A stretch of 64,000 nucleotides of DNA from Verrucomicrobium sp. GAS474 (GTDB lineage: Bacteria; Verrucomicrobiota; Verrucomicrobiia; Methylacidiphilales; GAS474), in contig NZ_LT629781.1 of NCBI RefSeq assembly GCF_900105685.1, positions 3,162,001 to 3,226,000 on the forward strand, in the 5' to 3' direction. A program made the position numbers and the translations under genes. This document shows, in pieces, positions 62,091-64,000 of the stretch (positions within the stretch are counted from its first letter, which is position 1; every line of letters starts with the position of its first letter). The notes below the pieces were generated by a model, which was given only the letters and a program-made list of their open reading frames with translations, was not told the DNA's origin and searched no databases.

Positions 62091-64000
62091 GGTAGACGAT
62101 CACGAGAGGCTTTCCTTCGACGGGCCGTTCCAGACGCGTCCGCACGTCCTGCCCCGCCGGATCCTTGAAGACGATCTCGTAAAAGCCGGGAACGTCGAAG
62201 TTGATATCCTCGAACGAGAATGTTCCGTCACTCGCTCTCGGCATAACGCTGGAGCCGAAGGAATGCCTCTCGGAGTGCCGATAGTTTAAACTGATCTCGA
62301 CGCCCCCGACCGGCTTTCCCTCTCCATCGACCAACGCTCCCTGAACCGGAACCCCCGGATGCCACGTCATGTCCCGCTCGACGATCGGATGGGCTGCATC
62401 GACTTCGAGCGCTTCTCCTGCTTCGAAGTGGGTCCCTGCCCACAAAAACACCCGGTAGGTTCCGCCGAACGGAAGCGGCGTCGTTTGATAACGGTCCATC
62501 AACATGGCGCTGTCGATGATCGCCTCACCGCTATCGATTCCCTTGTCCTTCAGAACAGAAGGCGCTTTCACCACATCGATGTGAGTGAAGAAACTCTTCG
62601 TCGAGGGGCTTCCGTCAGGCAAGACCACCCGGCCCCGGATCACCCCTGCCGGGACCAGGGTGATTTTTTTGGAGAACGTTGCGTCGCTTTCCTTGATATC
62701 AAAATCCTCCCTAGGGAACCAATAGCCGAGGAGCCGGTCTGCCGAAACACTCATCCGGTTCGGGGCGGGCACCTCGATCTCCGCGTGCCCCTCGGAAAGC
62801 GGAAGATCTTTCAAGACTCCCCTCTGGGCTATCCCCTCTCCCACCCCCGATTCCAAGAAATAGACATGCAACGCCCCGCCGGGCATCGGCTGTCCCCTCC
62901 CCGGATTGAGGAAGATCTCGACGTGCGACTTCGTATCCTTCCCTGCCAAATCGAAGACATAGCCCTCGGTATCCTTCTTCAGATTAACGTCGAAGCTTCT
63001 TCCGCCGACCTGAAAGGTATAGGGAACCCCGGAAACGAGATGAGACGAAGGAAGTTCATCGAAAGAGAAGAACAGTTCCTCTCCCGAAGACGAAACCGTC
63101 AACGTCCCCGCGACATCGTATCCCACCGCCTGGGCATGCCCCAGCTGGGCCATCAGATGACAGATAATCGCCGAAGGCATCGAGCCCGTTCCATCCCTTC
63201 CCCTGGGATGAACGATCTTCCCGCTGAATCGCATTCCTTTCTCCAGCGGAAAAGTCTGCTCCAGGACTCCCTCACCGACTCGCAACGGAAAAACGGCCAA
63301 CGGATAGCCTGCCGCTTTCACATAAACGCGATATCCCATCTCCTCGCTGAGATCGTTGACGACGAAACGGCCAGCCTCATCCGAATGCGCCAAGATTTGG
63401 GGTTCATAATCGATGCCGTAGGAGGAATGGACACTTCCATTCGATTCCAATTCCGCCGCCATCTGCACCTCCGCCCCGGCAACCGGTCTTCCACTCTCCT
63501 CATCGACGATGATGCCCCGCGCAGGAATCGACGGACGCAGGACCACGTCGATCAGCTTGTCCTCCTCCCATGCATGGTATTCGGCGACGATTTTTTGCCA
63601 GCCGGGCCGGAAGAAAGTCAGCTTGGCCTTGGTATCGACGGCGAATTGTCCCAGGGAAACCGTTCCATCGCTCCCCGTCTGTTCGGAAACCCCGAAATTC
63701 GGATCATGCTGTCCTACCCACCCTTCCACCTTCACGCCGGGAAGCGGCGCGCCCGTTTCCGAAACGACCCGAATCCGCGCCGGAATTCCTTTCTTAAACA
63801 CCACCTCGACCGGGCCAACCTTGCCACCCTCGGCCTTCGGCAGCTGCATCGAGAAAGGGGCGTACCCGGCGGCCCATCCCGAGAGCCACACGAAATCGCC
63901 CTTGCCTTTGGCAGCAAAGGTTTCGCCCGTCCGTTGGATGTCGGCAAAGGTTCTTCCGTTTTCGTACCGACTCGTCACGTTGAGCGAGATTTTCCGAGGC
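62071..64000 (-). CDS. Large secreted protein with carboxypeptidase-regulatory-like domains; 5' end outside window
   Basis: The frame is open from the right edge to the stop at 62071, so the N-terminus is missing; at least 643 residues are visible. Repeated beta-sandwich units with the carboxypeptidase-regulatory pattern appear: RVVSETGAPLPGVKVEGW, GIIVDEESGRPVAGAEV, and VPVQGALVDGEGKPVGGVEI. Such units are found in secreted or outer-membrane proteins. No catalytic motif is visible. Lower GC than the neighbours, like the 842-residue protein near 4216-6744. It overlaps the GT4 stop by 20 bases (convergent). Confidence 0.8.
   Translation of the reverse strand, partial: PRKISLNVTSRYENGRTFADIQRTGETFAAKGKGDFVWLSGWAAGYAPFSMQLPKAEGGKVGPVEVVFKKGIPARIRVVSETGAPLPGVKVEGWVGQHDPNFGVSEQTGSDGTVSLGQFAVDTKAKLTFFRPGWQKIVAEYHAWEEDKLIDVVLRPSIPARGIIVDEESGRPVAGAEVQMAAELESNGSVHSSYGIDYEPQILAHSDEAGRFVVNDLSEEMGYRVYVKAAGYPLAVFPLRVGEGVLEQTFPLEKGMRFSGKIVHPRGRDGTGSMPSAIICHLMAQLGHAQAVGYDVAGTLTVSSSGEELFFSFDELPSSHLVSGVPYTFQVGGRSFDVNLKKDTEGYVFDLAGKDTKSHVEIFLNPGRGQPMPGGALHVYFLESGVGEGIAQRGVLKDLPLSEGHAEIEVPAPNRMSVSADRLLGYWFPREDFDIKESDATFSKKITLVPAGVIRGRVVLPDGSPSTKSFFTHIDVVKAPSVLKDKGIDSGEAIIDSAMLMDRYQTTPLPFGGTYRVFLWAGTHFEAGEALEVDAAHPIVERDMTWHPGVPVQGALVDGEGKPVGGVEISLNYRHSERHSFGSSVMPRASDGTFSFEDINFDVPGFYEIVFKDPAGQDVRTRLERPVEGKPLVIVYPTGEKR

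Overview
The window is a GC-rich (roughly 65%), densely packed bacterial chromosome segment. Gene content points to a Gram-negative member of the PVC group, most likely Verrucomicrobiota; this is inference from content, not a database match. Pointers are an HPr kinase/HPr/enzyme I set in a Gram-negative (LptE, BamD-like) setting, a DUF4912 gene beside a GH57 enzyme, a bc-caa3 respiratory operon, and the GGSGY(S)SPPTV-type motif often seen in secreted proteins of that phylum. There is no rRNA, CRISPR, transposase, integrase or phage gene. One tRNA (Cys) is present. I recognise no DNA-binding transcription factor or response regulator in the whole window, despite two sensor-kinase-like proteins and two chemoreceptors.

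Layout. 1-4137 (minus): glycine cleavage genes gcvT-gcvH-gcvP, with gcvP cut by the left edge. 4216-6744: orphan secreted protein of lower GC. 6796-8375: divergent ispE and pyrF. 8548-12230: a substrate-binding/PAS/kinase protein that has lost its phosphoacceptor His, then a DctA-type dicarboxylate transporter. 12238-15296: TPR protein and glutamine-dependent nadE. 15326-18818: tandem chemoreceptors, the distal one with an exact FNR-type palindrome upstream. 19010-20181: YbgC-like thioesterase and PPK2 kinase. 20395-24170: gnd, zwf and a TPR protein (oxidative pentose phosphate branch). 24239-24313: tRNA-Cys. 24446-25642: membrane histidine kinase. 26373-33011 (minus): one respiratory operon, coxB(+cyt c), fused coxA-coxC, ctaG, a small membrane subunit, Rieske, cytochrome b(+cyt c), closed by an intrinsic terminator.

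33279-45440: metallophosphoesterase (plus), then a long minus-strand run that reads, from its promoter side: BamD-like, LptE, M16 peptidase, PabB, HprK, HPr, enzyme I, GT2, NodB deacetylase, FAH-family hydrolase, a low-complexity protein and a small DUF6504-like protein. It joins envelope assembly with a regulatory-type PTS; no EII permease is seen. 45607-48462: small OB-fold secreted protein, HIBADH-type reductase, DUF4912 protein. 48565-51306: GH57 enzyme and a convergent GT4.

51391-62090 is the most interesting stretch. It holds an ACP-dehydratase fusion, a ketosynthase and an SDR reductase (a mini fatty-acid/polyketide set). After a pseudopilin-like gene comes a minus-strand block of two HTTM-like genes, an MGDG-synthase-like GT28, an SCP2-like protein and a GSA-type aminotransferase, facing two more glycosyltransferases. 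I infer an unusual (amino/glyco)lipid pathway. The right edge cuts a large secreted protein with carboxypeptidase-regulatory-like domains. The longest gene-free stretch is 46932-47235 (304 bases).
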